In this document: positions 8,098-15,051 of the stretch, in pieces
How positions within the stretch are numbered: position 1 is the stretch's first letter
Layout of the letters: each line of letters starts with the position of its first letter
Assembly: GCF_001864935.2 (NCBI RefSeq)
Contig: NZ_CP126267.1
Location: 1,364,001 to 1,428,000, forward strand
Reading direction: 5' to 3'
DNA from: Curtobacterium sp. MCBA15_012
GTDB lineage: Bacteria > Actinomycetota > Actinomycetes > Actinomycetales > Microbacteriaceae
DNA: 64,000 nt
Position numbers and translations under genes: made by a program
Notes under the pieces: generated by a model
The model's input: only the letters and a program-made list of their open reading frames with translations
The model's database searches: none
Told to the model about the DNA's origin: nothing

Positions 8098-8168
8098 GCG
8101 GGTCCTCTCGTGCGGGTGGTCGACGGGCTGTCAGGCACAGCGACCCTACGGTCACCCGCTGGGAAGCA

Positions 8169-8198
8169 CCACCGCCCGGACGAGGGGCAGGGCGGTGG
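8169..8198 (-). terminator. Hairpin terminator of the permease/microprotein operon
   Basis: CCACCGCCC (8169-8177) pairs with GGGCGGTGG (8190-8198) across a 12-base loop, just past the stop of the leftward 31-residue microprotein gene. Confidence 0.6.
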
Positions 8199-8215
8199 CT
8201 GCCGTCGGCTCCCGG

Positions 8216-8311
8216 TCAGCGCTCCCGACGACCGAAGACCCCGGCGGCGGCGAGGGAACACACCACGATCGAGCCGATTGCGACGGCGAAGATCACCTCG
8301 GAGGCGTCCAT
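8216..8311 (-). CDS. 31-residue single-helix membrane microprotein coupled to the permease
   Basis: The ATG of this short frame overlaps the TGA of the APC permease (TGATG), a classic translational-coupling junction. The product begins MDASEVIFAVAIGS, has one membrane helix (about residues 7-26) and ends in GRRER, giving a cytoplasmic positive tail. Its size and position resemble small accessory subunits of secondary transporters (for example MetS of NSS transporters or KdpF), so it may stabilise or modulate the permease; that role is inference. The frame is too short for standard gene callers and no ribosome site of its own is needed. Confidence 0.7.
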   Translation of the reverse strand: MDASEVIFAVAIGSIVVCSLAAAGVFGRRER

Positions 8312-9954
8312 CACGACGTCCGGTCGTCGTCTCGACCGGGGCCGCGCGAGCCCGAGCCGTGCTGGTCCCCGGTGCCGTGCTGGTCGCCGGTGCCGTGCTG
8401 GTCGCCGGTGCCGTGCGGGTCGCCGGTGCCGTGCGGGTCGCCGGTGCCGTGCGGGTCGGAGCCGTTGAGGTCCCCGCCGCCGTGGCCGCCGTGGTGAGCG
8501 CTGTGTCCGGCGGTCCCGGTTCCCGGCCGGACGACCGCGGTCGGCTCGGTGACCAGGCCGGTGGGGGCCTTCTCCGGGTGCTTGCGACCGTGGGTCAGCC
8601 ACGTGACGATCCAGAGCAGGACGCCGAGCGCCAGCAGGGCACCGGCGATCTGGTACTGCTGCGGGTCGCGGCCGGACGAGAACGGCATGACGAGCCACAG
8701 GCAGGTCACGACGCCGATCACCGGCACGACGACCCCGGCACGGAAGTGCTTGTGGTCCACCTGGTCGCGCCGGAGCACGAGGACGGCGGCGTTCACCACG
8801 GCGAACACGGACAGGAGCAGGAGCGAGGTGGTGCCACCGAGGACCACGACGATGGGGGAGTCGGGGTCGAGCGAGACCCAGCCGATGAGCGCGAGCGAGA
8901 TGAGCGTGGTGAAGACGATCGCGGTCGACGGAGTGCGGCGCGCCGGGGACACCCGGCCGAGGAAGCCCGGCAGCACGCCTTGCTTGCTCATGCCGTACAG
9001 CAGCCGCGACGCCATCATCATGTTGATGAGCGCGGTGTTCGCGACCGCGAACATCGAGATGAACGGCAGCAGGTCGGCGATCGGGAAGTCCGGCGCCGCG
9101 GTCTGCACGACCGTGACGAGCGGGGTCTCGTTGCCGGCCAGCTCACCGATCGGCACGACGGCGACGGCGCAGATGGACACCAGCACGTAGATCACGGCGG
9201 CGATCCCGAGCCCGGTGAGCATCACCTTCGGGAAGATGCGGGAGGGGTCCTTCGTCTCCTCGGCCATGTTCACCGAGTCCTCGAACCCGACCATCGCGAA
9301 GAACGCCAGCGAGGTCGCGGTCGACACCGAGAGCAGCAGGGTCTTGTCCTCGGGGGTGTCGAACATCACGACGCGGGAGAAGTCCGCATTGCCGCCGGCG
9401 ATCGCCCAGAACCCGATGAGGATCACCATCACCAGGCCGGACAGCTCGACGAGGGTCAGGACGACGTTGGTCTTCACGCTCTCGCTGACGCCGCGGAAGT
9501 TCACCGCCATCACCGCGAGCATGAAGCCCATCGCGATGAGCATCACGACGGCGTTCGGCAGCTCGAGACCGAAGCCCGCGCCGAGGTTCGCAGCGAACGC
9601 GCGGGACGCCGTCGACGCCGAGGTGATGCCGGAGCACATCACGATGAACGTGACGATGAACGTGACGAAGTGGATGCCGAAGGCCTTGTGCACGTAGAGC
9701 GCCGCCCCGGCCGTCTGCGGGTACTTCGTGACGAGCTCCAGGTACGAGAACGCCGTGAGGAGCGCGACCGCGAACGCGATGAGGAAGGGGAGCCACGCTG
9801 CCCCGCCGACCTCGGCCGCGACCTGCCCGGTGAGCGCGTAGACGCCCGTGCCCAGGATGTCGCCGACGATGAAGAGCAACAGCAGCTTGGGACCGATGAC
9901 CCGGCGCAGCTCCGTCGGCTGCTGCGTGGGGCGGTCCGTCTCGGTGGTGGCCAT
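8311..9954 (-). CDS. APC-family permease with His-rich repeat tail
   Basis: This 547-residue amino acid/polyamine transporter has 12 predicted helices. TM1 reads LLLLFIVGDILGTGVYALTG and TM3 YPQTAGAALYVHKAFG. The last helix ends near residue 455. The cytoplasmic C-terminus is then unusual: after HSAHHGGHGGG come six near-identical hexapeptides of the form D-P/Q-H-G-T-G, encoded by an 18-bp tandem repeat. The tail has about ten histidines and could bind Zn, Ni or Cu, or act as a flexible sensor. The ATG MATTETDRPTQQP fits the family N-terminus. The stop overlaps the start of a 31-residue membrane peptide. Confidence 0.88.
   Translation of the reverse strand: MATTETDRPTQQPTELRRVIGPKLLLLFIVGDILGTGVYALTGQVAAEVGGAAWLPFLIAFAVALLTAFSYLELVTKYPQTAGAALYVHKAFGIHFVTFIVTFIVMCSGITSASTASRAFAANLGAGFGLELPNAVVMLIAMGFMLAVMAVNFRGVSESVKTNVVLTLVELSGLVMVILIGFWAIAGGNADFSRVVMFDTPEDKTLLLSVSTATSLAFFAMVGFEDSVNMAEETKDPSRIFPKVMLTGLGIAAVIYVLVSICAVAVVPIGELAGNETPLVTVVQTAAPDFPIADLLPFISMFAVANTALINMMMASRLLYGMSKQGVLPGFLGRVSPARRTPSTAIVFTTLISLALIGWVSLDPDSPIVVVLGGTTSLLLLSVFAVVNAAVLVLRRDQVDHKHFRAGVVVPVIGVVTCLWLVMPFSSGRDPQQYQIAGALLALGVLLWIVTWLTHGRKHPEKAPTGLVTEPTAVVRPGTGTAGHSAHHGGHGGGDLNGSDPHGTGDPHGTGDPHGTGDQHGTGDQHGTGDQHGSGSRGPGRDDDRTS
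8359..8464. repeat. 18-bp tandem repeat inside the permease 3' end
   Basis: Five full 18-bp units of the type GTGCTGGTCGCCGGTGCC and a partial sixth run from 8359. In the leftward gene they encode repeats of Asp-Pro/Gln-His-Gly-Thr-Gly. Copies 1-3 and 4-6 differ at one base (CTG versus CGG), which changes Gln to Pro. Copy number is likely to vary by slippage. Confidence 0.9.
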
Positions 9955-10080
9955 GCCCGTCAGCCTGACCCCGGGGGACACGTCGCTGTCCGGTTTCACA
10001 GGAACCTCCCCGAAGACCGCAACACGGCTGTGCCCTGGCCGGTGCGGACGCACTCGGGTGGCATCGCTACGCTCCGACGC

Positions 10081-10509
10081 ATGTACGAGGATTCCGAGAC
10101 CACCGAAGAGCCCGTCGAGTTCGCCGACTTCAACGCGAAGCTGCTGGTGCTCGACGTCCTCTGCTACGACCTCGACGTGATCGAGCCGTACTCCGGCGCG
10201 GACGACGAGGTGTCCGACGAGGACCTCGACGTCGAGGGCCAGGACGACCGGGCGCGGGAGTACTACGACGACATCGACCTGCTGCCGTCGCAGCTCGCGA
10301 TGGTGGTGGAGCTGACCGTCGACTCCGACCTCGAGGTGCTGCAGGACGTGCACCCCGGGTGGGAGGGCTCCGACGACCGCTTCGACCCGCAGAACTGGGA
10401 CGACGTGCTCGACCTCCCGGAACTCGCGGTCGTGTACGCCGCGGCACCGTTGCCCGCGCACGTCGCCGAGCGCCTCGCGGCGAAGGGCGTCGACGTCCGC
10501 TCCGCCTGA
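10081..10509 (+). CDS. Acidic 142-residue protein, DUF6892-like
   Basis: The protein is strongly acidic (about one quarter Asp/Glu) and contains EFADFNAKLLVLDVLCYDLDVIEPYS, which resembles the core of DUF6892 (D-F-N-x-K-L-x-V-x-x-x-L-x-Y). It also has WDDVLDLPELAVVYAA near the C-terminus. DUF6892 proteins are often found in immunity-protein contexts, but no toxin gene is nearby. The ATG sits seven bases after TACGCT, a typical actinobacterial -10, so the transcript is probably leaderless. The family call is from memory of the motif and is tentative. Confidence 0.65.
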   Translation: MYEDSETTEEPVEFADFNAKLLVLDVLCYDLDVIEPYSGADDEVSDEDLDVEGQDDRAREYYDDIDLLPSQLAMVVELTVDSDLEVLQDVHPGWEGSDDRFDPQNWDDVLDLPELAVVYAAAPLPAHVAERLAAKGVDVRSA

Positions 10510-10558
10510 CGGTCCGACGCACCGCGCGCGGTGATCCCGTGCGGTGCGGCATGCTCGC

Positions 10559-10618
10559 GCACAACCGAAGGCACCTCGCACCACGGAAGGACGTGGCGCG
10601 AGGTGCTTCCCGTTGTGC
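10559..10618. repeat. 60-bp palindromic element (type A), solitary copy 2
   Basis: It runs from GCACAAC to GTTGTGC in exactly 60 bp, with GGCACCTCGCACCACG facing CGTGGCGCGAGGTGC. One mismatch lies within the inner stem. It sits between the convergent DUF6892-like and uracil-DNA glycosylase-like genes, where it could also terminate transcription. Confidence 0.85.
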
Positions 10619-10650
10619 GAAGCGCCCCCGCAGGTGCGCCCGGGGGTCAG

Positions 10651-11433
10651 CTACCGCTGCAGCGCGCGCACCTGCTCGGTGAACTGCGCCGCGCCGCCCT
10701 GGGCCGGGTGTCGCACGGCCACCGCGTCGATGCCCGCGAGCGCGAGCGCCCCCTGCGCCTTCCGTCCGACCGCGACGACCCGGACGGGCCGCAGCCCCGG
10801 CCGCGCGGCACCCGCACCGGTCGCGTCCACAGCACCGGTACCGCCGCCGCCGAGCGCATCGAGCAGCGCCAGCGCGACCGGTGCCCCCGCCCGCACCTCG
10901 GCCGGCCGTGGGGTCCGGTTCGTCAGCCGGTCCGGCGCCACGAACGGGTGGTGCGGGAAGATCGCCCACGTCAGCGGCAACGGCCCCCACCAGTCCCGGA
11001 GCGCCGCCTGCACCACACGGGACGAGGCCTCCCACGGTGCGGTCGGCTCCTCGGGCTCGAGCACGTCGAACCCGAGCGACCCGAGCTCCCGCATGCTCGT
11101 GAACGGGATGCCGGTGTTGGTCATGCCCCGCCAGCCCGGGGCCTCGGCGACCAGGACGGTGTCCGCCACGGGTCCGACGTGCGCCAGGTAGCGGGACAGG
11201 TTCTCGCGTCGCAGTCGGCCCGCCGCGGTCGACACGTCGTACAGGGCCTCGGCGTCCTCCGCCACCGGGACGGCGTCGAGCGCAGCCCAGAAGCCGTCGA
11301 ACCCGGACGGGGACGCGGACCCGCCGGCCCCGGACCGGCCGGCCCCGGACCCGGCGGCCCCGGACCCGGCGGCCCCGGACCCGCCGGCCCCGGACCAGCC
11401 GACCCCGGACCCGTCGAACGCAGCCCCGCCCAT
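10651..11433 (-). CDS. Uracil-DNA glycosylase superfamily protein
   Basis: The 260-residue protein holds the two UDG-superfamily motifs: AEAPGWRGMTNTGIPF (residues 96-111, base-pocket and water-activating loop) and VRHPAQGG near the C-terminus (the HPS-like minor-groove loop). It would remove uracil or related bases from DNA, or be a divergent member of the fold. The first ~42 residues are low-complexity Gly/Ser/Ala repeats (GSGAAGSGAAGSG), encoded by a CCGGCCCCGGACC-type repeat at about 11323-11413, and are not part of the enzyme. The ATG overlaps the TGA of the MshA-like gene (TGATG), so the two are one operon. Confidence 0.8.
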   Translation of the reverse strand: MGGAAFDGSGVGWSGAGGSGAAGSGAAGSGAGRSGAGGSASPSGFDGFWAALDAVPVAEDAEALYDVSTAAGRLRRENLSRYLAHVGPVADTVLVAEAPGWRGMTNTGIPFTSMRELGSLGFDVLEPEEPTAPWEASSRVVQAALRDWWGPLPLTWAIFPHHPFVAPDRLTNRTPRPAEVRAGAPVALALLDALGGGGTGAVDATGAGAARPGLRPVRVVAVGRKAQGALALAGIDAVAVRHPAQGGAAQFTEQVRALQR

Positions 11434-12635
11434 CAGCCCCGCCCGAGCACCCGGCGGTAGACGTCCTCGAGTCCACCCGCCGACCGCTCCCAGCTCAACC
11501 GCTCAGCGTGCTCCCGCCCCGCCGCGGCGAGCCCGGACGCGTACGCGGGGTCGGTCAGGATGTGCTCGATCTCCGCTGCCCACACCGCCGGGTCGCGGGA
11601 CTCGAGCACGACCCCGGTCTCGCCGTCGACCACGGCCTCGCGCAGACCTCCGGCAGCGGCGGCCACGACGGGCACCCCGGACGCCGAGCCCTCGAGCGCC
11701 ACCAGGCCGTACGTCTCGGAGTGCGACGGCACGAGCACGGCTGCCGCGCCGCGGAACAGGAGCGCCAGGTCGGCACGCGACTGCGGCCCGATGAAGGTGA
11801 CCCGGTCGGCCACGCCGTGCGCGGACGCGAGCCGACGCAGTTCGGCGAGGTGGTCGCCCGCCTCGCTCGAGGCGTCCCCCGCGATGACGAGGGTGGGGCG
11901 TGCCTCCAGGCCGATGCCGGCGATCGCCTCGATCGCCAGGTCGAGCCCCTTCAACGGCTGCACGCGCGCCGCGGCGACGACGTACGGGACGGCCGCGCGG
12001 CGGGCGCCGGCGGTCGCCGGACGGAAGACGGACCCGTCGACGCCCGGCGGGACGATCCAGACGCGCGACGGGTCGCCGCCCAGGCGGGTGCGCACCGTGT
12101 CTGCCTCCGCCTCGGAGACCACGACGACGGCGTCGGAGTCACGCGCCAGGAGGCGCTCGCCGGCCTCGCGGCCGGCCGACTCCGGACGTTCGCCCTCGGA
12201 CAGCGGGGTGTCGGCGCTCGCCGCGATCGAGTGGAAGGACTGCACGTGCGGGATCCCGCGTTCGCGTGCGATCGGCAGGGCCGCGGCCCCGGAGAACCAG
12301 TGGTGCGAGTGCAGCACGTCGTACGGCCCGAGGTCGGCAAGGGCGTCGCGGAAGGGTGCGATGAACGCGTCGTGCTCGCCCTTCGGCACGGGCTGGGCGG
12401 GGCCGGCGGACAGGAACCGCAGGCACACGCCGGGGAGCAGCGAGACGCTGTCCGGCTGCGTCGGGGCCGATCGCCTGGTGATGACGTCGACCTGGTGACC
12501 GCGGTCGGCCAGGGCCTCGGCCTGGTGGCGGACGACCACGTTCATGCCGCCGACCTCGCCGGATCCGGGCTCGTCGCCGGGGGAGGTGTGCAGCGACACC
12601 AGCCCGATGCGCAGGGGTTCGGTGGTGGTGCTCAC
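11433..12635 (-). CDS. mshA: GT4 glycosyltransferase, MshA-like (D-inositol-3-phosphate glycosyltransferase)
   Basis: The 400-residue protein has the GT-B fold: an N-terminal donor/acceptor loop GSGEVGGMNVVVRHQAEALADRGHQVDV (residues 24-51), the HSHHWFSGAAALPIA acceptor segment, and a C-terminal nucleotide-sugar domain with the retaining E-x7-E motif (SETYGLVALE). The GGMNVVV loop and LHSHHW segment match MshA, which joins N-acetylglucosamine to inositol phosphate in the first step of mycothiol synthesis. At 400 residues it is about 20-80 shorter than the usual MshA, so another GT4 specificity remains possible. It is followed with overlap by the uracil-DNA glycosylase-like gene. Confidence 0.75.
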   Translation of the reverse strand: MSTTTEPLRIGLVSLHTSPGDEPGSGEVGGMNVVVRHQAEALADRGHQVDVITRRSAPTQPDSVSLLPGVCLRFLSAGPAQPVPKGEHDAFIAPFRDALADLGPYDVLHSHHWFSGAAALPIARERGIPHVQSFHSIAASADTPLSEGERPESAGREAGERLLARDSDAVVVVSEAEADTVRTRLGGDPSRVWIVPPGVDGSVFRPATAGARRAAVPYVVAAARVQPLKGLDLAIEAIAGIGLEARPTLVIAGDASSEAGDHLAELRRLASAHGVADRVTFIGPQSRADLALLFRGAAAVLVPSHSETYGLVALEGSASGVPVVAAAAGGLREAVVDGETGVVLESRDPAVWAAEIEHILTDPAYASGLAAAGREHAERLSWERSAGGLEDVYRRVLGRG

Positions 12636-12644
12636 CGGCCAAGC

Positions 12645-13481
12645 CTACCCAGCGGGTCGCCGCTGGGACGGGCGCGCTGGCGCGACGACAACCGGTCTCC
12701 GGCCCGCCTCGTCCACCGGGTCGGACGGGAGGCGCGGATCACCTCCCAGCACCTGCACGCGCTGGTCGCCGTGCCGCTCCCAGAACGCGGCCGTCCAGGC
12801 GCACAGGGCGCCGTCCAGCAGGTCCTCCCGGTGCTTGTGCGTCGGCCCGTGCAGCACGGAGGGCTCGGCGAGCCCGGCCGTCAGCGGGTGCGAGTCGAGG
12901 CGCAGCGGGGGATCGAGCGGGGTCGAGCGGAGCCGGCGCACGAGTTCGTCGAACGCCTCGGCGCGGCGGGCGCGCGCCACCGGGGCGGGGACCTTCAGGT
13001 CGAGCCGCTTGTAGCGGGGACGCTCGTCGTCGTAGCCGAGTTCCTCGACCCCGACGAGCGTCGTGTACGGGTAGCACTCGAACGCCGCCGGACCGGTGCG
13101 CGCCCGCATCCCATCGGTGTCGGACACGTACCCGACGCCGAGCGCGGTCAGCCGGGCGAGCAGCGCGGTGCCGGCGCTCGCCGCGGAGGCCTGGTTCGTC
13201 GGGTTCGCGGCGACCTTCCACCGGCCGTAGCGCTGCCCGACCTGCCGTTCGGCCTCGCGGATGCCGGTGGGGTTCGTCACGACGAGCGAGGCGTCGACGG
13301 CGACGAGCGTGCGTGGACCGAGGTGTCCGGCGATCCAGTCGGTCACGGCATCGACGCCGCGGGCCCACCCGGCGTCGGCGATCGTGCCGTCGGCGTCGGT
13401 CGCGACGAGGCCGGTCTCGTTCGCGGGCTTCCGGTCGCTGCCGAGGCCCCACGCCAGGTCCACTCCGAGGTACGCGGTCAC
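12645..13481 (-). CDS. DUF429 protein (RNase H-fold predicted nuclease)
   Basis: The 278-residue protein starts MTAYLGVDLAWG, the G-x-D-x-A strand of the DUF429 family, continues with VAVDASLVVTNPTGIREAERQVGQRYGRW and has the conserved FECYPYTTLVG and HKHREDLLDGALCAWTAAFW segments. Acidic residues at these strands match the active-site layout of RNase H-like folds; the family is predicted to be nuclease-like but has not been well characterised. The GTG start fits the family's N-terminus. The tail (GGDPRLPSDPVDEAG) contains the GGAGGCGCGGATC repeat core in its DNA, like the end of thiE. It is divergent from the LigD polymerase gene. Confidence 0.8.
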   Translation of the reverse strand: MTAYLGVDLAWGLGSDRKPANETGLVATDADGTIADAGWARGVDAVTDWIAGHLGPRTLVAVDASLVVTNPTGIREAERQVGQRYGRWKVAANPTNQASAASAGTALLARLTALGVGYVSDTDGMRARTGPAAFECYPYTTLVGVEELGYDDERPRYKRLDLKVPAPVARARRAEAFDELVRRLRSTPLDPPLRLDSHPLTAGLAEPSVLHGPTHKHREDLLDGALCAWTAAFWERHGDQRVQVLGGDPRLPSDPVDEAGRRPVVVAPARPSQRRPAG

Positions 13482-13545
13482 CCACCCATCGTGCACCGTG
13501 TGCCTCCTGCTCCCGTCCCCACCCGGGAGGCGTGGCGTGCCCCGA

Positions 13546-13596
13546 TGGAGCAGACGATGTCGGGTCGAGGGCGCCGACCCGACGGTTCCTGCTCCA
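13546..13596. repeat. Interrupted hairpin between DUF429 and LigD polymerase genes
   Basis: Outer arms TGGAGCAG/CTGCTCCA and inner arms GTCGGGTC/GACCCGAC are separated by a symmetric 5x5 internal loop, with a nine-base apical loop. The plan (outer and inner stem with a short internal loop) resembles the 60-bp elements, but the sequence differs. It may be an unrelated palindrome family member or a regulatory hairpin for the divergent genes. Confidence 0.6.
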
Positions 13597-13680
13597 CCGA
13601 CACGGGAAGGGCGGGAGCGTCGCGGGGGCTGCCGGGCGTCATGTGACCTCGTCCCGACGGGTCCGTGTACGGTCCGCTGC

Positions 13681-14700
13681 ATGGCGAGCGAGGCGACGAC
13701 GCTGACGGTCCCGGGGCCGCACGGCGACCGGGAGGTCCGGATCAGCAGCCCGTCCCGGGTGCTCTGGCCCGGGGCCGGGATCACGAAGCTCGACCTCGCC
13801 GAGTACCTCGTCGCCGTCGGGGACGCCTTCGTCCGGGCGAACGGCGACCGGCCGATCTCGCTGCAGCGGTTCGGCGCGGGCATCGACGGGGAGTCGTTCT
13901 TCTCGAAGAACCCGCCGAAGGGCGCGCCGGACTACGTCCGCGACGTCACGGTGACCTACCCGAGCGGGCGGTCGCACCCGCAGCTCGTGGTCGACGAGCC
14001 GGCGGTCGCGGTGTGGGCGGCGCAGATGAACACCGTGGTGTTCCACCCGTGGGCCTCCCGTGCGGAGGACAGCGACCACCCCGACCAGCTCCGCATCGAC
14101 CTCGACCCGCAGCCCGGCACCGACTTCGCCGACGCCGTCCCGATCGCGCACGCGCTCCGCGAGGTGCTCGCCGAGGCCGGCCTGACCGCGTGGGCCAAGA
14201 CGAGCGGCAACCGCGGCCTGCACGTGTTCGCGCCGATCCGCCCGGAGCACGAGTTCCTCGACGTGCGGCACGCGGTGATCGCCGCCGCCCGCGAACTCGA
14301 GCGACGGATGCCGGACCGGGTGACGACCGCGTGGTGGAAGGAGGAGCGCGGGCAGCGGGTGTTCGTCGACTTCAACCAGGCGAACCGCGACCGGACGATG
14401 GCCGGTGCCTACAGCCCCCGCGCCCTGGCGCACGCGAGCGTCTCGACGCCCGTCTCCTGGGACGAGCTGGACGACGTCGACCCGACGCGCTTCACGGTGC
14501 TGTCCGTGCCGGAGCGGCTCCGGACGGTCGGCGACCCGTGGGAGACGATGCACGAGGAGCCGGGGGAGTTGTCCACGCTGCTCGGTTGGTGGGAGCGGGA
14601 CCTGGCGGCCGGGCTGGGCGAACTGCCCTTCCCGCCGGACTTCCCGAAGATGCCAGGGGAACCGCCGCGGGTGCAGCCGTCCCGCGCGAGGAAGTCCTGA
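13681..14700 (+). CDS. Stand-alone LigD-type polymerase domain (NHEJ primase-polymerase)
   Basis: The 339-residue protein is a full archaeo-eukaryotic-primase-type LigD polymerase domain. The metal ligands Asp140 and Asp142 are in QLRIDLDPQ and the third, Asp230, in RVFVDFNQANRDRTM. KTSGNRGLHVFAPI carries the nucleotide-binding Ser/His pair. ISLQRFGAGIDGESFFSKNPPKGAP is the DNA-end phosphate pocket. It would add ribonucleotides at double-strand breaks with Ku and a ligase. The ATG lies seven bases after TACGGT (13668-13673), so the mRNA is probably leaderless. No Ku gene is in the window. The ATP-dependent ligase is convergent 350 bases downstream, so the two activities are split rather than fused as in LigD. 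Confidence 0.93.
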   Translation: MASEATTLTVPGPHGDREVRISSPSRVLWPGAGITKLDLAEYLVAVGDAFVRANGDRPISLQRFGAGIDGESFFSKNPPKGAPDYVRDVTVTYPSGRSHPQLVVDEPAVAVWAAQMNTVVFHPWASRAEDSDHPDQLRIDLDPQPGTDFADAVPIAHALREVLAEAGLTAWAKTSGNRGLHVFAPIRPEHEFLDVRHAVIAAARELERRMPDRVTTAWWKEERGQRVFVDFNQANRDRTMAGAYSPRALAHASVSTPVSWDELDDVDPTRFTVLSVPERLRTVGDPWETMHEEPGELSTLLGWWERDLAAGLGELPFPPDFPKMPGEPPRVQPSRARKS

Positions 14701-14740
14701 CCCAGGAGCGGGTCCGGTCGACCGACCGGACCGATCGGTC

Positions 14741-14881
14741 TCAGACGGCGGAGAGGTCTTCGCGCCGGTCGGGGTCGACCACGCGCGTGGTGTGCATCGG
14801 GAGCGTGACGCTCGCGGTGTGCAGGCGCGTCAGGCGGGACCAGGTGCCGCGGTTCGCGTCGCTGATGCCGTCGATGATCAT
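14741..14881 (-). CDS. 46-residue hypothetical protein downstream of an iron-box-like site
   Basis: A short frame begins MIIDGISDANRGTWSRLTRL and ends DRREDLSAV. GGAG lies six bases before the ATG. It is hydrophilic with a possible amphipathic helix, no membrane segment and no Cys pairs. Its start lies 47 bases from a perfect TAGTTAG-C-CTAACTA palindrome that matches the core of DtxR/IdeR operators, so it may be an iron-responsive small protein. No family is recognised; confidence rests on the ribosome site, the operator and codon use. Confidence 0.5.
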   Translation of the reverse strand: MIIDGISDANRGTWSRLTRLHTASVTLPMHTTRVVDPDRREDLSAV

Positions 14882-14927
14882 GTCCCGCTCCCGTCCCGTG
14901 GCGTCCCCCGCCACGTTCCCAAGTCAC

Positions 14928-14942
14928 TAGTTAGCCTAACTA
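14928..14942. promoter_or_regulatory. DtxR/IdeR-type iron box
   Basis: TAGTTAGCCTAACTA is a perfect 7-1-7 palindrome in an AT-rich island and contains GTTAGCCTAAC, all 11 core positions of the DtxR/IdeR consensus (GTTAGSCTAAC). It lies just upstream of the leftward 46-residue ORF, in the right place to repress it with Fe(II)-bound regulator. The outer positions deviate from the 19-bp consensus. Confidence 0.65.
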
Positions 14943-15051
14943 CTCCCGCAGCATATGAGGGGTCGTCGACCCTCGCAAGCGGACTGGCCAGAAGTCGCAG
15001 TCCCCCGTTCGGGGCGGCGCGCCGGGCACGGTGTGCGGAGTCGGGCGGACC

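Noticed and set aside
6196..10509. A 1437-codon frame on the plus strand
   Set aside because: It is antisense to the permease and lysozyme-like gene and contains their shadow; only the last 142 codons (DUF6892-like) are genuine.
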